Shown piece by piece: positions 6,704-7,744 of a stretch of DNA of 7,744 nucleotides. The DNA comes from Candidatus Omnitrophota bacterium. Its GTDB lineage: Bacteria; Omnitrophota; Gorgyraeia; Velamenicoccales; Velamenicoccaceae. How positions within the stretch are numbered: position 1 is the first letter of the stretch; every line of letters begins with the position of its first letter. A program made the position numbers and the translations under genes. The notes beneath the pieces were generated by a model. It was not told the origin of the DNA and did no database searches. It saw nothing but the letters and a program-made list of their open reading frames with translations. Location of the stretch: positions 1 to 7,744 of the forward strand of contig JAQUOM010000072.1 of assembly GCA_028717105.1 (NCBI GenBank). The letters are read 5' to 3'.

Positions 6704-7668
6704 ATCCGTTGGCCAGCGTTATCGTTGTTTACCGCAGGAGCGATTATCTCGGCCGGTGCCTGGAGTCCCTGGAGGATCAAACCATCGGTAATCTCGAGAT
6801 TTTTGTTATCGATCACTGCGATGATCTTCGTGTGCGCCGGGAGCTGGGGCAGCGTTTTCCACGGGCGCAATGGCTCGCAGAAGGGTCCAGAGACGCTTAT
6901 GGCGCTGCCTTGAACGCGGGGATTCGCAAATCCACCGGCGAGTTTGTCCTGTGTCTCAACGACGACACATCGCTCGATAAACATTTTATCGCCGAAGCCC
7001 TGGAGGCCTTCTCCCGGGAGGCCGGGATCGGGTCGGTCAGCGGCAAGGTTCTGCGCATGGACGGCGTGACGCTGGATTCGACCGGCCTCTTCCTGTCGCT
7101 TTTTTTGACGGCCCGCGAGCGGGGATACGGCCGCAGAGACAAGGGGCAGTTCGACCGGCCCGGATATGTCTTCGGCGTTACAGGGGCCGTCGCGTTCTAT
7201 CGCCGGCGCATGCTCGACGACATCCGGGAGGACGATTATTTCGACCGGGATTTCGGCTGTTTTTACGAAGACCTGGATGTCGCGTGGCGCGCGCATCGCC
7301 GGGGCTGGAAGGCGTATTATACGCCGCGAGCCCGTGCGTATCATTGGCGCGGCGGGACGGTCCGGCAGGCGGGGGGCGCGGGCCAAAAATGGGCCAGGAG
7401 GTTTTTAGGTCTGCCCCTGCAGGAAGAACTCGTCAAAAACAGGTATCTTGCCGTCATCAAAAATGAGCCGCTGTTTGGTTTTGTGTTGCGCTTGCCGTTC
7501 GCGATCTGTTATGATGCGATGGTGTGGGCGTATATCGTTTTGTTCCGTCCGCGCCTCCTGGGCCGGATGGTCCGTCATTTTCCCCTGTTTTGTGCTGCGG
7601 CCGCGAGGGCTTATCGTCAAAGGGGCCGACAGTGTAAAGGGCCCGGCGCGGATGCGCCTTTTTTATGA
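6697..7668 (+). CDS. Family 2 glycosyltransferase, paralogue of GT-B (GT-C)
   Basis: This is a 323-residue GT2 protein: ASVIVVYRRSDYL at the N-terminus, CLESLEDQ, an AYGAALNAGI segment (the usual 'GxAxxxN' turn), LNDDT at 87-91 in the DxD position, VFGVTGAVAFYRR at about 158-170 and EDLDVAWRAHRRGW at 191-204. The last motif is nearly identical to that of GT-B, and the C-terminal region (KNEPLFG against KNETFFG) also matches, so the two are paralogues. The nucleotide-contact loop that is DNGSTDG in GT-B is DHCDDL at 39-44 here: the first Asp is kept but the Gly-Ser is lost, which may change donor preference or activity. Its ATG shares the palindrome CATG (6696-6699) with a minus-strand ATG. 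The final codons form a terminator-like hairpin, and the stop overlaps the next start as ATGA. Confidence 0.92.
   Translation: MSNPLASVIVVYRRSDYLGRCLESLEDQTIGNLEIFVIDHCDDLRVRRELGQRFPRAQWLAEGSRDAYGAALNAGIRKSTGEFVLCLNDDTSLDKHFIAEALEAFSREAGIGSVSGKVLRMDGVTLDSTGLFLSLFLTARERGYGRRDKGQFDRPGYVFGVTGAVAFYRRRMLDDIREDDYFDRDFGCFYEDLDVAWRAHRRGWKAYYTPRARAYHWRGGTVRQAGGAGQKWARRFLGLPLQEELVKNRYLAVIKNEPLFGFVLRLPFAICYDAMVWAYIVLFRPRLLGRMVRHFPLFCAAAARAYRQRGRQCKGPGADAPFL
7645..7664 (+). terminator. Terminator-like hairpin inside the 3' end of GT-C
   Basis: GGCGC (7645-7649) pairs with GCGCC (7654-7658) across a GGAT loop, followed immediately by six T residues (7659-7664). The stem is all G-C but only five base pairs, so strength is uncertain. 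The hairpin is translated as the last residues of GT-C and abuts the ATG of the next open frame, so it could act as a terminator or as an attenuator between the two genes. Confidence 0.5.
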
Positions 7669-7744
7669 GCCGCCATTTGCAGAAAAGAGAGAAAACGGTG
7701 TGTTCGGTCGTCTTGCGGCCGTATTGCAGCAATGCCTGTGTTTT
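7665..7744 (+). CDS. Probable radical SAM protein, N-terminal fragment (3' end outside window)
   Basis: Starting at ATG 7665, which overlaps the GT-C stop as ATGA, 26 codons stay open to the window edge. The residues read MSRHLQKREKTV, then CSVVLRPY, then CSNACV with a partial TT codon. A hydrophobic beta strand followed by C21-x3-C25-V-(F/L) is exactly the entry to a radical SAM CxxxCxxC cluster motif; the third Cys would be residue 28, just beyond the end. A start at GTG 7698 is the alternative, preceded by a purine-rich AAAAGAGAGAAAA stretch. The assignment rests on a short motif and on context (three other radical SAM genes nearby), so it is provisional. Confidence 0.55.
   Translation, partial: MSRHLQKREKTVCSVVLRPYCSNACV

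Noticed and set aside
6700..7386. Minus-strand open frame of 228 codons opposite GT-C
   Set aside because: Mirrors GT-C codons in antisense; no domain and no start signals.
1..7744. tRNA, rRNA, CRISPR arrays, IS elements, attachment sites
   Set aside because: I scanned for clover-leaf-like stems, regularly spaced direct repeats, transposase-like motifs and terminal inverted repeats and saw none. Coding sequence fills nearly the whole window and no gap exceeds 30 bp.

Overview
The window reads as a densely packed surface-polysaccharide (glycan assembly) locus in which glycosyltransferases alternate with radical SAM enzymes. There is almost no intergenic DNA: most junctions are 4-20 bp overlaps. 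GC looks moderate to high (estimated by eye, not counted). The density of oxygen-sensitive [4Fe-4S] radical SAM enzymes suggests an anaerobe. The mixture of SPASM and B12-binding radical SAM proteins with family 2 glycosyltransferases resembles loci of uncultured lineages such as Omnitrophota, but the phylum is a low-confidence guess because there is no rRNA or housekeeping gene here.

Layout from left to right: (1) the 3' end of a SPASM-type radical SAM gene; (2) a complete radical SAM/SPASM gene overlapping it by 20 bp; (3) a GT2 glycosyltransferase (GT-A) with a long C-terminal extension of unknown function, starting at a GTG with a strong ribosome binding site; (4) a 128-residue protein with two membrane segments and a coiled coil; (5) a B12-binding-domain radical SAM protein; (6) a second GT2 (GT-B). 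Then on the minus strand (7) an O-antigen-ligase/Wzy-type polytopic membrane protein. Back on the plus strand follow (8) a third GT2 (GT-C), a paralogue of GT-B, and (9) the first 80 bases of what looks like another radical SAM gene, recognised from a CxxxC pair about to become CxxxCxxC at the window edge.

The inferred division of labour is that the GT2 enzymes add sugars to a lipid-linked glycan, the ligase/polymerase joins or transfers the chain at the membrane, and the radical SAM enzymes modify sugars, lipid or a peptide partner. The substrates cannot be read from the sequence.

The most striking non-coding signal is a near-consensus sigma70-type promoter on the minus strand at 6675-6703 (TTGACA, 17-nt spacer, TACAAT). 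It is placed so that transcription of the ligase would begin at or next to the A of its ATG, which predicts a leaderless mRNA. Its -35 box overlaps the start codon of the divergent GT-C gene. At its other end the ligase overlaps GT-B tail to tail by 124 bp, so this minus-strand gene looks wedged into a plus-strand operon.
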